Shown here: in pieces, positions 53,583 through 62,219 of the stretch
How positions within the stretch are numbered: the stretch's first letter is position 1
Layout of the letters: every line of letters begins with the position of its first letter
From: an uncultured Paracoccaceae bacterium
GTDB lineage: Bacteria; Pseudomonadota; Alphaproteobacteria; Rhodobacterales; Rhodobacteraceae
Assembly (NCBI GenBank): GCA_913043905.1
Contig: CAJWNQ010000001.1
Location: 62,001 to 126,000, forward strand
DNA length: 64,000 nucleotides
Reading direction: 5' to 3'
Position numbers and translations under genes: made by a program
The notes under the pieces: generated by a model
The model's database searches: none
What the model saw: the letters and a program-made list of their open reading frames with translations, nothing else
What the model was told of the DNA's origin: nothing

Positions 53583-54497
53583 TTATACTTTATTTGGTAA
53601 AGTCAAACCTGCATTTTTAGCGTAAACCTTAGCAACGGCTGAATCATCTTCATTCCCGAAACCCATTTCTGCAGCAGCTACAAACTGTTGCAAAGCAGCA
53701 GTTGTAATCGGTGCATCAAAGTTAGTGGAATTAGCCACATCTAGGACAATTCCAAGATCTTTAGGCCAAATATTAACTGAACTATGCGCTGTATAATCAC
53801 CATCAACAATATGTGGTGCACGGTTTTCTAACATCCAACTACTGCCTGCACATTTACTTATTACTTCAACAAATTTTTCAGGTGTTACACCTTGCGTCAT
53901 TCCAAAAGTTAAAGCCTCTGCCATGACAGCAATATGAACACCAGCCAGTAGCTGGTTCACCGACTTCATAGCACTGCCTGGCCCAGCCTCATTTCCCAAC
54001 TTAAATACAGTTTCAGAAATACTATCTAAAAGTGGGCCTGCAAAACTAAAAGCTTCAGGCGTACCGGAAGCCATAATTGATAATTGGCCATTAGCAGCTT
54101 TAACTGAGCCACCAGAGATTGGAGCATCAAGATAATGAACACCAAACTGTGCACAGCGAGCTTCCATATCTTTAGCAAATAAGGGGGAAACAGTTGCGCA
54201 AGCGACAACAACGCAACCAGCTTTTAAATGCTTAACAATACCATCGCCCCCAAATAAAACAGTCTCGGTCTGTACTGCGTTAAGTACAACAATTGCAACA
54301 GCATCTAGCCTAGACACAGCTTCAGAAAAACTACTAGACTCGCCACCTTGATCACAAAACTTAGTAGTTTGTTCTGGACTGATATCGACGCCCCAAACCG
54401 TATGGCCCGCTCGAAGGCATGATGAGGCGATTCCGTATCCCATGGATCCAAGCCCAATAATTGCAATGTCGAGATTCAAAATTTCCAATGGTTTCAT
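53583..54497 (-). CDS. ltnD: L-threonate dehydrogenase (LtnD)
   Basis: 3-Hydroxyacid dehydrogenase-family oxidoreductase of 304 residues that oxidises L-threonate to 2-oxo-tetronate with NAD+. Rossmann motif IIGLGSMGYGIASSCLRAG, substrate signature YLDAPISGGSVKAANGQLSI and the catalytic lysine in AMKSVNQLLAG are visible. It is the first gene of the operon, 48 bases before otnK, and is preceded by a repeated TTAACTTA motif. A related enzyme of the TRAP operon (36857-37720) has the same fold; the operon partners decide the function here. Confidence 0.92.
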   Translation of the reverse strand: MKPLEILNLDIAIIGLGSMGYGIASSCLRAGHTVWGVDISPEQTTKFCDQGGESSSFSEAVSRLDAVAIVVLNAVQTETVLFGGDGIVKHLKAGCVVVACATVSPLFAKDMEARCAQFGVHYLDAPISGGSVKAANGQLSIMASGTPEAFSFAGPLLDSISETVFKLGNEAGPGSAMKSVNQLLAGVHIAVMAEALTFGMTQGVTPEKFVEVISKCAGSSWMLENRAPHIVDGDYTAHSSVNIWPKDLGIVLDVANSTNFDAPITTAALQQFVAAAEMGFGNEDDSAVAKVYAKNAGLTLPNKV

Positions 54498-54613
54498 ATG
54501 AACTTTCTTTCGCTACTAACCAATTAATGCAATCAAAATTTATAAATTTAACTGAATATTGGCTTTAAGTTGTTTACTCGTATAAATGTTGCAGGCGACA
54601 CTATCCAATAAGT

Positions 54614-54662
54614 TTAACTTAATAATTTATATCGAAAGAGTAAGTTAAAAAAGATTAACTTA
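54614..54662. promoter_or_regulatory. Repeated TTAACTTA motif upstream of ltnD
   Basis: TAAGTTAA and TTAACTTA flank six bases (54641-54662), and a third TTAACTTA lies at 54614-54621. The sites are about 117-165 bases upstream of the ltnD ATG, and the palindrome includes the stop codon of the DUF393 gene. Candidate operator; it could also form an mRNA hairpin. Confidence 0.4.
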
Positions 54663-55025
54663 AAAATCTTTGTTCCTTTTTTTTCGTGACTTATGCAGTT
54701 TGAATAAAAAAGGTGCTAACACCCATAAATAAATAATGTTTAACACGAACTTTATTGGGCGTATCGCAGTAATTTTACCCAAAAATCTATAATAAGGAAG
54801 CTTACTCCATATTGCTAGAAATGCATCCAGTCCAGTTAATCGCATTCCATTAAATTGTGCATGTAATTTTTTAGCAGCTTGATCTTCACTTAATCCCCAA
54901 GCATTTAATGTCTCAGGTGAAATTGGGATAAATACAATTTTATCTTTAGATATTTTTTTGTAATGATTAATTTCTTTATCACAAATAGGACACTCAGAAT
55001 TATATAATACTTCTAGATTAGCCAT
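54660..55025 (-). CDS. DCC-family (DUF393) thiol-disulfide oxidoreductase-like protein
   Basis: 121-residue protein of the DUF393/DCC family, predicted thioredoxin-fold. The CxxC motif is in LYNSECPICDKEINHYKK (residues about 6-23); the usual DxxC is ECPIC here. The C-terminal half has a hydrophobic part (FVLNIIYLWVLAPFLFKL) that may contact the membrane, followed by a basic KSRKKRNKDF tail. The physiological role of the family is not known. It is upstream of ltnD on the same strand, but the 160-base spacer with repeated motifs suggests a separate promoter. Confidence 0.85.
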   Translation of the reverse strand: MANLEVLYNSECPICDKEINHYKKISKDKIVFIPISPETLNAWGLSEDQAAKKLHAQFNGMRLTGLDAFLAIWSKLPYYRFLGKITAIRPIKFVLNIIYLWVLAPFLFKLHKSRKKRNKDF

Positions 55026-55128
55026 ATTTTTTCTCTTATCTATTATTTACACTGCGAAGTGCAAATTTTTTTATTACTATTAGCAATATTAGAAATTAAT
55101 TATAGTACCATTTAATCAAAATTAGATT

Positions 55129-56148
55129 TTATTCTTCTGATACACCAGCTTCTGAAAATGTGGCCATCCCTGCATGACAAGCGAGTGCACCTTGCAGAAC
55201 AGCAATTGCTAATGCACCACCTGAAGCTTCACCCAAACGCATACCCAAAGTTAAGATTGGTTCTTTTTGCAAGTGCCCCAACAATGCCCTATGGGCATTT
55301 TCATTTGACTCATGACCAGCAGTACAATGATCCAATGATCCAGGTATAGTATTTTCCAAGCACGCTGCAGCAGCACTACAAATAAACCCATCTAAAATAA
55401 CAGGAATAGACTTTGCACGGGCACTCGCAATCGAGCCCGCCATTGCAGCCAATTCTCGCCCGCCCAAACATCTAAGAGCTTCAATACCATTCTTGGTTGA
55501 TGTAGGATTTGAAATCAAACTAGTAGCAACTACTTGTGCTTTTTTTTCTAGTCCTATGTCATCTATTCCTGTGCCACGCCCAACCCAATCAATGGCAGAT
55601 CCCCCATATAAAGCATGTGAAATCGCGGCCGCTGATGTTGTATTTCCAATACCCATTTCACCCGCAACAAATAGGTCAGTGGACTTATCGACTGCATTCC
55701 AACCTATTGTTAGGGCTTTAACACACTCAGCTTCACTCATTGCAGGACCAGTAGTAAAATCAGCTGTTGGCTTATCTAAATCTAATGCAATAACATCTAA
55801 TTTTGCTCCAAAAGCTTTGCATAATTGATTTATAGCCGCACCACCATGTTGAAAATTTATAACCATTTGTTGCGTAACTTCAGATGGGAATGCCGAGATA
55901 CCCTGTGCAGTTACACCATGGTTTCCAGCAAAAACAACTACTTGTGGAGATCGTAACTTTGGTGCTAATTCACCACGCCATGATGAATACCAAATAGCTA
56001 GTTCTTCAAGACGCCCCAATGAACCAGGAGGTTTAGTCAATTGATTATTACGCTCTGATGCTTGTTTTTCTATATCAAGATTTGAGTTAGGTTGATTCTT
56101 TAGCAGTTCTTTGAATTCAACTAAGGTAGAAAAAGGAGCACTGAGCAT
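55129..56148 (-). CDS. cobT: Nicotinate-nucleotide-dimethylbenzimidazole phosphoribosyltransferase
   Basis: Makes alpha-ribazole phosphate for the lower ligand of cobalamin, 339 residues. Typical blocks are TKPPGSLGRLEELAIWYSSW, VVVFAGNHGVTAQGISAFPS and the catalytic-glutamate segment AGEMGIGNTTSAAA; the C-terminal MRLGEASGGALAIAVLQGA is the family signature. It is divergent from cobS with an 84-base spacer, too short for a B12 riboswitch. Together with cobQ it shows that this organism can complete or salvage cobalamin. Confidence 0.95.
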   Translation of the reverse strand: MLSAPFSTLVEFKELLKNQPNSNLDIEKQASERNNQLTKPPGSLGRLEELAIWYSSWRGELAPKLRSPQVVVFAGNHGVTAQGISAFPSEVTQQMVINFQHGGAAINQLCKAFGAKLDVIALDLDKPTADFTTGPAMSEAECVKALTIGWNAVDKSTDLFVAGEMGIGNTTSAAAISHALYGGSAIDWVGRGTGIDDIGLEKKAQVVATSLISNPTSTKNGIEALRCLGGRELAAMAGSIASARAKSIPVILDGFICSAAAACLENTIPGSLDHCTAGHESNENAHRALLGHLQKEPILTLGMRLGEASGGALAIAVLQGALACHAGMATFSEAGVSEE

Positions 56149-56232
56149 ATATTTATCATTTCATCGTTGATTTTTTTTATTATTAACGCCATTTATAAAT
56201 AGTTAAAATACCAATTGCGAAGTTTATTATTT

Positions 56233-56997
56233 ATGAGCGACATTAAAAAACGAGCTTGCTTTGAGGCCCATGACATTTGGGCTGCTTTCAGTATGCTAAC
56301 ACGTTTGAAAGTACCAGTGGACCATAAACGTGCAGGGGAACGAGCAAATGCTGCCACTTGGGCATTTCCAATTGTTGGGGCCATAATAGGTGGTCTAGCT
56401 GGTTTCGTTATAATGGTTGCAAATGCTTTAATGTTACCAGTCAGCTTTAGTGCGGCATTAGCACTTTTAACTTTGATAGCCTTAACTGGAGCAATGCATG
56501 AAGATGGTTTAGCTGATTGCGCAGATGGTTTTTGGGGGGGGCATACTCGTGAGCGTCGCTTAGAAATAATGAAAGATAGCTCAATTGGTGCATATGGCAC
56601 AGTTATCTTAATTGTCATTTTATTAGCAGAATGGTCTGCAATTGAAACACTCGCTCTTTCTAATCCAGTCCTTACATTTGCAGCTGTTGGGGCAATCAGC
56701 AGAATACCCATGATCATAGCATTAAGAGTAATTCCAAATGCTCGGGAAACTGGATTAGCCGTGGCCGTAGGTATTCCACAGCTATGCTCAATTCAAATAG
56801 CATGTGGGTTAACTGTATTAATATCATTTTTATGCTTAGGTATTCCTGGGCTTATAATCTTAATAATTGGTACATTGTCTGCTTTGCCAGTATTTTTGAT
56901 AGCAAAAGCAAAAATTGGCGGACAGACAGGTGATGTGTTAGGTGCCTCTCAGAAATGCGCTGAACTTGGTACTTTGGCAGCCGTGCTCATATTTTAA
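56233..56997 (+). CDS. cobS: Adenosylcobinamide-GDP ribazoletransferase (cobalamin synthase)
   Basis: Membrane enzyme that joins adenosylcobinamide-GDP and alpha-ribazole(-phosphate), the last assembly step of cobalamin, about 254 residues. The signature GAMHEDGLADCADGFWGG, then HTRERRLEIMKDSSIGAYG, is complete; six or seven hydrophobic helices are present. The start is placed at ATG (MSDIKKRACFEAHDIW); a TTG six codons upstream is in frame, and neither has a good Shine-Dalgarno. It is divergent from cobT and convergent with carD, with a terminator-like hairpin between. Confidence 0.93.
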   Translation: MSDIKKRACFEAHDIWAAFSMLTRLKVPVDHKRAGERANAATWAFPIVGAIIGGLAGFVIMVANALMLPVSFSAALALLTLIALTGAMHEDGLADCADGFWGGHTRERRLEIMKDSSIGAYGTVILIVILLAEWSAIETLALSNPVLTFAAVGAISRIPMIIALRVIPNARETGLAVAVGIPQLCSIQIACGLTVLISFLCLGIPGLIILIIGTLSALPVFLIAKAKIGGQTGDVLGASQKCAELGTLAAVLIF

Positions 56998-56998
56998 G

Positions 56999-57027
56999 AA
57001 CTCATCCTCAATTTAAGAATGAGTTTT
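56999..57027 (+). terminator. Terminator-like hairpin between cobS and carD
   Basis: AACTCAT and ATGAGTT pair around a 13-base loop and TTTT follows on the plus strand; A residues precede it, so it may also work for the convergent carD gene. Confidence 0.55.
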
Positions 57028-57045
57028 AAAATATAATCATTGAAT

Positions 57046-57558
57046 TTATGACGCACGCGCTATTAAAATAGCAGTTACTTTTTCACCAGCAATGCCTTCA
57101 TCTGTAGCATCAACGGCTGCTACTTCACGTGTTAAACGTTCTAATGCTGCTTCATATAATTGACGTTCTGAATAAGATTGTTCACGCTCTTCATCATTTC
57201 TATGCAAATCACGTACAACTTCTGCGATTGACATTAAATCACCTGAGTTGATCTTTTGTTCATATTCCTGTGCACGCCGCGACCACATTGCGCGTTTAAC
57301 TCGGGCACGCCCTCTAAGCGTTTTCATAGCTTTTTCAACTAATTCAGTACTAGCCAAATTCCTCATACCAACAGCAGTTGCCTTGGCAGTTGGTACCCGA
57401 AGTGTCATTTTGTCTTTTTCAAATAAAATAACAAACAATTCCATTTGCGTTCCAGCAATTTCCTGTGTTTCAACAGTCATAATTTTGCCCACACCATGTG
57501 CGGGATATACAACAAATTCATTTAAACGAAATTCGCCGTATTTTTTTCCTTTAGCCAT
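57046..57558 (-). CDS. carD: CarD/CdnL-family transcriptional regulator
   Basis: RNA-polymerase-binding CarD/CdnL protein, 170 residues, that stabilises open promoter complexes, especially at rRNA promoters. The N-terminal RNAP-interaction domain (FVVYPAHGVGKIMTVETQEI) and C-terminal helical DNA-binding region (RAMWSRRAQEYEQKINSGDL) are visible. Length matches the alphaproteobacterial type. AAGGATAGC precedes the ATG. It is followed upstream by fdxA with a 256-base spacer that lacks any gene. Confidence 0.95.
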   Translation of the reverse strand: MAKGKKYGEFRLNEFVVYPAHGVGKIMTVETQEIAGTQMELFVILFEKDKMTLRVPTAKATAVGMRNLASTELVEKAMKTLRGRARVKRAMWSRRAQEYEQKINSGDLMSIAEVVRDLHRNDEEREQSYSERQLYEAALERLTREVAAVDATDEGIAGEKVTAILIARAS

Positions 57559-57814
57559 GCTTAGCTATCCTTTTATTTGAAGAGTAAAACCACACACCGA
57601 AGATCACCTTTATAAACGAGCGATAGAAGATATGTGGGTATTAGTTGACCTAGAGTTTAAAAAATATTTGCCATAATCAGCTCAAAACTCCTTAGTTCTT
57701 AGAAATATCATATCATAAAATCACCTTATGTGCCAGCGGTCTAAAACTATATAAATACTCAATAAAATATACGTTTTTGAAACATTATTTTTTTATTTAA
57801 AAAAGTGATTCTTA

Positions 57815-58153
57815 TTAGCCACCTTCACCAGGCTTTTCAGAAAAATACTTTTCTAGCTTACCCTCTTCGCCATCTCGTGCCTCAGCGTCTGGAAGAGGCG
57901 GTTTCTGACTTATAATAACTGGCCATATTTTGGAATATTTACGGTTAAAATCTACCCACTTTTCAGTGTCAGGTTCTGTATCAGGTAAAATTGCATCTGC
58001 CGGACATTCAGGTTCACAAACTCCACAATCGATGCATTCGTCAGGATCAATTACTAACATATTTTCACCCTCATAGAAGCAATCTACAGGGCAGACTTCT
58101 ACGCAATCAGTATATTTACAAGCAATACAAGCATCATTGACGATATATGTCAT
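57815..58153 (-). CDS. fdxA: Seven-iron ferredoxin FdxA
   Basis: 112-residue ferredoxin with one [3Fe-4S] and one [4Fe-4S] cluster. Cysteines occur in [20 protein letters not shown] (C9, C12, C17, C21 and C25) and [17 protein letters not shown]. The C-terminal extension ([17 protein letters not shown] and acidic tail) is the family form of alphaproteobacteria. Electron-transfer partners are not known. It is part of the widespread carD-fdxA-S4-helicase block, 51 bases after the S4 gene. Confidence 0.96.
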   Translation of the reverse strand: MTYIVNDACIACKYTDCVEVCPVDCFYEGENMLVIDPDECIDCGVCEPECPADAILPDTEPDTEKWVDFNRKYSKIWPVIISQKPPLPDAEARDGEEGKLEKYFSEKPGEGG

Positions 58154-58204
58154 TGTTTTTATCCAAGATTAGTAATTACACGCGTATTATGGGGTGTAGT
58201 CCGA

Positions 58205-58573
58205 TCAATCAAGACCACTATTTGAAAAAGAATGTAAAGCACGGCGCCATTTGCCAGTTGGGCGGCCTTTTCCCTCATATTTTGGATTATAAGGAACTTT
58301 TCCCCGTATTGGTGCAGCATCAGAACGATCAGTATATAAAGCTTGTGCTTCCGGTGCAGGACCGCGACGTAGTCCAATAGCTGAAATTTCAATTAATCTA
58401 ATCCAATCACCCGTGGCAAAAGTTAAAACATCCCCAATCGCCACCTGTTGAGATGGCTTAGAAATCCTTTCTCCATTCACACGGATCTTACCTTCACGAA
58501 CTAATTTTGCAGCTAAACTACGCGATTTGAAAAAACGCGCATGCCAAAGCCACTTATCAATACGATCAGCAAT
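58205..58573 (-). CDS. S4-domain RNA-binding protein, non-canonical start
   Basis: RNA-binding protein of the HslR type, about 122 residues. The S4 domain is complete only if translation begins near the helicase stop: ADRIDKWLWHARFFKSRSLA, then AKLVREGKIRVNGERISKPS. In that frame there is no ATG, GTG or TTG upstream of residue 31; the first is a GTG at 58480 that would cut the domain. The possible starts are ATT at 58573 (overlapping the helicase TGA as TGATT) or CTG at 58576, with AAAGG 6-9 bases upstream. ATT seems best because the same position is usually ATG in a TGATG overlap. C-terminus is basic (YNPKYEGKGRPTGKWRRALH). Confidence 0.75.
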   Translation of the reverse strand: MADRIDKWLWHARFFKSRSLAAKLVREGKIRVNGERISKPSQQVAIGDVLTFATGDWIRLIEISAIGLRRGPAPEAQALYTDRSDAAPIRGKVPYNPKYEGKGRPTGKWRRALHSFSNSGLD

Positions 58574-61218
58574 CAGGATTTACCTTTCAGCGCCATCAAT
58601 GCGGCAAACGGATTATCTGGATCAATAGGCTTATCTTTTTTAACAGGCGCTGGCATTTGTCGTTTAGGCTTATTTGTTTGAGGCTTATTATTTGGTTTGA
58701 CCTTATTATTTACTTTTTGAACCTGTTCTGTTCGTTGCGGTCGCACCTTGGGAACCCACTTAAATATGTAAAACGTCTCCGTAGTTTCTTCTTCACTATT
58801 TAGGGGCTTTGCTTCTTCGCCCTCTTTAAGCTCAGGTTTAACTTTATCACGCACACTTTTTTCAACAGTAAATCCAAGTCCCTCCATCATATTCGAGAAT
58901 TGATCCAATGTTGTTCCAGATATAGACAGCATATCTGAATTAGCCTCAAAGCCAGCTTTAACATCCTGTGTCCGAGTTAAATCAGCTAATCGCTCAAGCA
59001 TATCGATACGGATTGCTCGTTCGCCTGCCAAGCGATAGCCAGCGCGCGGGTAATATCCTTTAGGAGCGCCCTTAGTTTCTGGGATAGTTACTAAACCTGG
59101 GGGTGGAGCCTCAGGAAATTCATCTAAGCCTTCAAATAATGACCACAATACTAAACGTAATCGCGTTGGAGCAGGCTTTAACATTAACTGTTGAAATAAT
59201 GTATACTGCCCAAAACGAACACCATGCTTGCGGAGTAAACCTCGGCCATCTTGATCTAATTCTTTTACATCCTTAGCAACTACAGAGCGTGGAATAACGC
59301 CCAAACTTTCAATAAGCCTAAATGCAAGCCCACGAGCCATTCCAGTGACCATTCCATCATCACGCATGCCTATTAAAGGCTCAAAGGCAGCATTTACTTT
59401 ACGGTCCATAAAATGTCGCAGTCGTTTTTGTACTTTTGTGGCAACATCACTACCAGCTTCATCATCGACAAAAACTTCAATACGCGGAGTGAGGATGTCA
59501 TCGCTCTTAACCAGCTTACCCACACCGTATTCACCCCACATGAGACCACCTTGCTCAGTGAACTCAAATTCAGTATCTGGTGCGTTATATATTCGATCTG
59601 CGCGCAAATTAAATTCAGGCTGAAGGGCCTGAATAGATGCAGATCTTAAGATTTTACCCTCTTCTGCAGTTGCATCTTTGTCCATTTGGAAGCGGAATCC
59701 ATTTAGTTTACCAACGAATTCACCCTCAATAGTCACTTTACCTTTTGTATCAACCTCAGCCACAAGGCTCTCCTTTTGCTTCAAGCGGCGCATCAACATT
59801 GATGTGCGCCGATCAATAAATCGTTGCGTTAACGCGCCGTGAAGCGCATCAGATAAGCGATCTTCTACTGCACGCGTCTCTTCACGCCAATAGCTTTCAT
59901 TCTGAACCCACCCTTTTCTTTGACAAATGTACGTCCAAGTACGAATAAATGCTAATCTCTTAGATATAGCGTCTATATCACCACCAGTTTTGTCAATATT
60001 TTCAATCTTTTGTGCAAGCCAATTTTCACTAACTTCGCCTTTTTCATGAAGAAAGTTAAAAATGCGTGATACTAATGTCGTATGATCAGTAAAGCTAACG
60101 CCTCGAAAGTCAGGTATTCCACATGTATCCCACAATAATCGCACCGAAGGTCCATCACTTGCGCGTGCCGCGACTTCTCCATCTTCAACCAATGTGGTTA
60201 ATGTACGAAAGTCTTCAGCTGGTTGTGATTTAATTAATAATACATCATTTGAAGGCTTATCTAAAGAATTAATTAAAGCATTAATTGTTCCAAATTCTAA
60301 TCGAGAGTTTCGCCACTGAAGCCTCTTTAGTGGTGCAAACTTATGATTTTCGATTGCCTTCACGACCTCTTCATCAATCTGTGATACATCACCAGTTACG
60401 CCAAAAGTTCCAGAGTTTAGATGTCGCCCAGCACGCCCTGCAATTTGAGCTAACTCATTTGGCATCAAATACCGCATACGCCGGCCATCAAATTTAGTAA
60501 GGCTAGAAAACGCCACATGCTTAATATCTAGATTTAATCCCATGCCAATAGCATCAGTTGCAACTAAATAATCTACGTCACCATTTTGGTACAACTCCAC
60601 TTGTGCGTTACGTGTACGTGGGGACAAAGCGCCCATAACAACAGCAGCACCACCTTTTTGGCGCCGCAATAGCTCAGCAACAGCATAAACATTATCAACT
60701 GAAAACCCAACAATTGCACTTCGTGTAGGCATACGGCTGGTTTTTTTAGACCCTGTATATTTTAACTCTGAGAAACGGCCACGCGTAACAAATTCTACAT
60801 TAGGTATTAAATGACCAATTATCTTGCGCATGGTATCTGCACCTAAAAATAATGTCTCCATAGTACCGCGCATATTTAACAAACGATCTGTAAATACGTG
60901 ACCACGCTCTGGATCAGCACATAATTGCACTTCATCAATAGCAACAAACTCGACTCCAATATCTTGAGGCATCGCTTCGACGGTACAAACCCAATATTGC
61001 GCACGTGTTGGAACAATTCGTTCTTCACCAGTAATCAGAGCAACTGCATTGGGCCCTCTCATCTTTACAATTTTATCATAAACTTCACGTGCCAGCAGGC
61101 GTAACGGTAAGCCTATAACGCCAGTACGGCGTGCTAGCATACGTTCAATAGCGTAATGAGTTTTTCCTGTGTTGGTCGGGCCTAGGATGGCCGCCAAGCG
61201 AGGTTGTATTTGAGACAT
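58573..61218 (-). CDS. MgpS/SUV3-like superfamily 2 RNA helicase
   Basis: Large DExH/D-type helicase of 881 residues related to mitochondrial SUV3 and bacterial MgpS, likely in RNA turnover or ribosome processing. Motif I is GPTNTGKTHYAIER, motif II appears as IDEVQLCADPERGHVF, motif VI is QIAGRAGRHLNSGTFG. A C-terminal lysine/proline-rich tail (about 820-881, KPNNKPQTNKPKRQMP) is probably unstructured. It is next to the S4 RNA-binding gene and overlaps its start, which suggests that the two act together. The substrate is unknown. Confidence 0.92.
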   Translation of the reverse strand: MSQIQPRLAAILGPTNTGKTHYAIERMLARRTGVIGLPLRLLAREVYDKIVKMRGPNAVALITGEERIVPTRAQYWVCTVEAMPQDIGVEFVAIDEVQLCADPERGHVFTDRLLNMRGTMETLFLGADTMRKIIGHLIPNVEFVTRGRFSELKYTGSKKTSRMPTRSAIVGFSVDNVYAVAELLRRQKGGAAVVMGALSPRTRNAQVELYQNGDVDYLVATDAIGMGLNLDIKHVAFSSLTKFDGRRMRYLMPNELAQIAGRAGRHLNSGTFGVTGDVSQIDEEVVKAIENHKFAPLKRLQWRNSRLEFGTINALINSLDKPSNDVLLIKSQPAEDFRTLTTLVEDGEVAARASDGPSVRLLWDTCGIPDFRGVSFTDHTTLVSRIFNFLHEKGEVSENWLAQKIENIDKTGGDIDAISKRLAFIRTWTYICQRKGWVQNESYWREETRAVEDRLSDALHGALTQRFIDRRTSMLMRRLKQKESLVAEVDTKGKVTIEGEFVGKLNGFRFQMDKDATAEEGKILRSASIQALQPEFNLRADRIYNAPDTEFEFTEQGGLMWGEYGVGKLVKSDDILTPRIEVFVDDEAGSDVATKVQKRLRHFMDRKVNAAFEPLIGMRDDGMVTGMARGLAFRLIESLGVIPRSVVAKDVKELDQDGRGLLRKHGVRFGQYTLFQQLMLKPAPTRLRLVLWSLFEGLDEFPEAPPPGLVTIPETKGAPKGYYPRAGYRLAGERAIRIDMLERLADLTRTQDVKAGFEANSDMLSISGTTLDQFSNMMEGLGFTVEKSVRDKVKPELKEGEEAKPLNSEEETTETFYIFKWVPKVRPQRTEQVQKVNNKVKPNNKPQTNKPKRQMPAPVKKDKPIDPDNPFAALMALKGKS

Positions 61219-61226
61219 AATTTACC

Positions 61227-61805
61227 TTAAAGAGAGGTGCCTTTAAGCTGTTGAGTTAATCGCATTATCGCATCTTGTGCATTCTTAGAGTGTGGATGCA
61301 CCCCTAATAGCTTTTTGTAAACCTCTAGTGCTTGCTTTGGGCGCTCAGTACGTTCAAGGATCATACCCAATCCACCCAAAGCACCAAAATGACGTGGATT
61401 TAAGCGTAACGTCTGCTGTATGTCAGCAACTGACGAGCTATATTTTTCCATAAGAAAAAAAACAGTAGCGCGCATATTCCATGCCTCAGAAAAGTCAGGG
61501 GCGTCTTTAATAGCTGCAGTAAAATATTGAACTGATTCGATAAAATTACCATTCGACATGGCGTCCATACCACGCTCTAAAAGAAAATCAACATCACTTG
61601 ATCCTGATTTACGCCATTCAGTCCATATTTCCTCTTCTACTTTTTTATATTTTTTTGTTTGTTCATTCTGCAGTTCTAAAAATAGACCATCTAGTTTTGA
61701 ACTTTGAGCAAATACATGGTTACTATAAGCGGTTTCAAATGCAAAGATGACCAATGCAATGACTATTAGTTTGGATATTATACGTATTGGATAAATCATC
61801 ATCAT
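61227..61805 (-). CDS. Exported TPR-repeat protein
   Basis: About 192 residues. The N-terminus has three in-frame ATGs followed by a hydrophobic signal or anchor (IIRLIVIALVIFAFETAY-like, IISKLIVIALVIFAFETAYS) ending near HVFAQSS, so it is probably periplasmic. Three TPR-like units follow (about 75-190): FIESVQYFTAAIKDAPDFSE, SSVADIQQTLRLNPRHFGAL and QALEVYKKLLGVHPHSKNAQ. Such proteins often scaffold others; a specific role is unknown. It lies 9 bases upstream of the helicase gene on the same strand. Confidence 0.8.
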   Translation of the reverse strand: MMMIYPIRIISKLIVIALVIFAFETAYSNHVFAQSSKLDGLFLELQNEQTKKYKKVEEEIWTEWRKSGSSDVDFLLERGMDAMSNGNFIESVQYFTAAIKDAPDFSEAWNMRATVFFLMEKYSSSVADIQQTLRLNPRHFGALGGLGMILERTERPKQALEVYKKLLGVHPHSKNAQDAIMRLTQQLKGTSL

Positions 61806-61868
61806 ATGCAACAAGTTAGCATTATACCCACCAAAAGAAAGGGCATAGATACATTATAGGAATTCAAA

Positions 61869-62180
61869 GTGAGCATATTAATAAAAACTATTTTAGCTGA
61901 AATAAATAAAAAATTAAATGGTAGCGGGTTTGAAAGCGCAATTAAAATAGAAATTTATAACGAAGGTTCTATTTTTATCAATGAAGATGGGGCAAGAACA
62001 ATTAATGCAAAAGTAGATTGCATTATGTCATCAGATGTCGAAACTTTTGAAGGCATTCAAAGCGGACGCATAAAGGCAACAAATGCATTTATGACTGGAA
62101 AGCTAAAAATTGATGGTAATATGTCTATTGCTATTAAGCTTGCTAACACTCTAAGTTCAAAAAAATCTGCAAAAACTTGA
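61869..62180 (+). CDS. SCP2 sterol-transfer-domain protein
   Basis: 103-residue protein consisting of one SCP2 domain, a small lipid-binding fold. The family blocks are AKVDCIMSSDVETFEGIQSG and KATNAFMTGKLKIDGNMSIA. Translation starts at GTG with AGGA 7 bases upstream. Alphaproteobacterial SCP2 proteins of this size are thought to bind acyl or isoprenoid lipids, possibly helping ubiquinone synthesis, but this is not known for this one. It is divergent from the TPR gene and converges with hisN (39 bases apart). Confidence 0.88.
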   Translation: MSILIKTILAEINKKLNGSGFESAIKIEIYNEGSIFINEDGARTINAKVDCIMSSDVETFEGIQSGRIKATNAFMTGKLKIDGNMSIAIKLANTLSSKKSAKT

Positions 62181-62219
62181 GATTAGCGGCTTGAAAGCAA
62201 CTTAATTATTAAATGATAT

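Noticed and set aside
56149..56232. B12 riboswitch between cobT and cobS
   Set aside because: The 84-base spacer is too short for the ~200-base element, and I saw no B12-box sequence there or before cobQ.
56193..56717. 174-codon minus-strand frame
   Set aside because: Antisense to cobS; Ala/Lys-rich shadow with no homology or Shine-Dalgarno.
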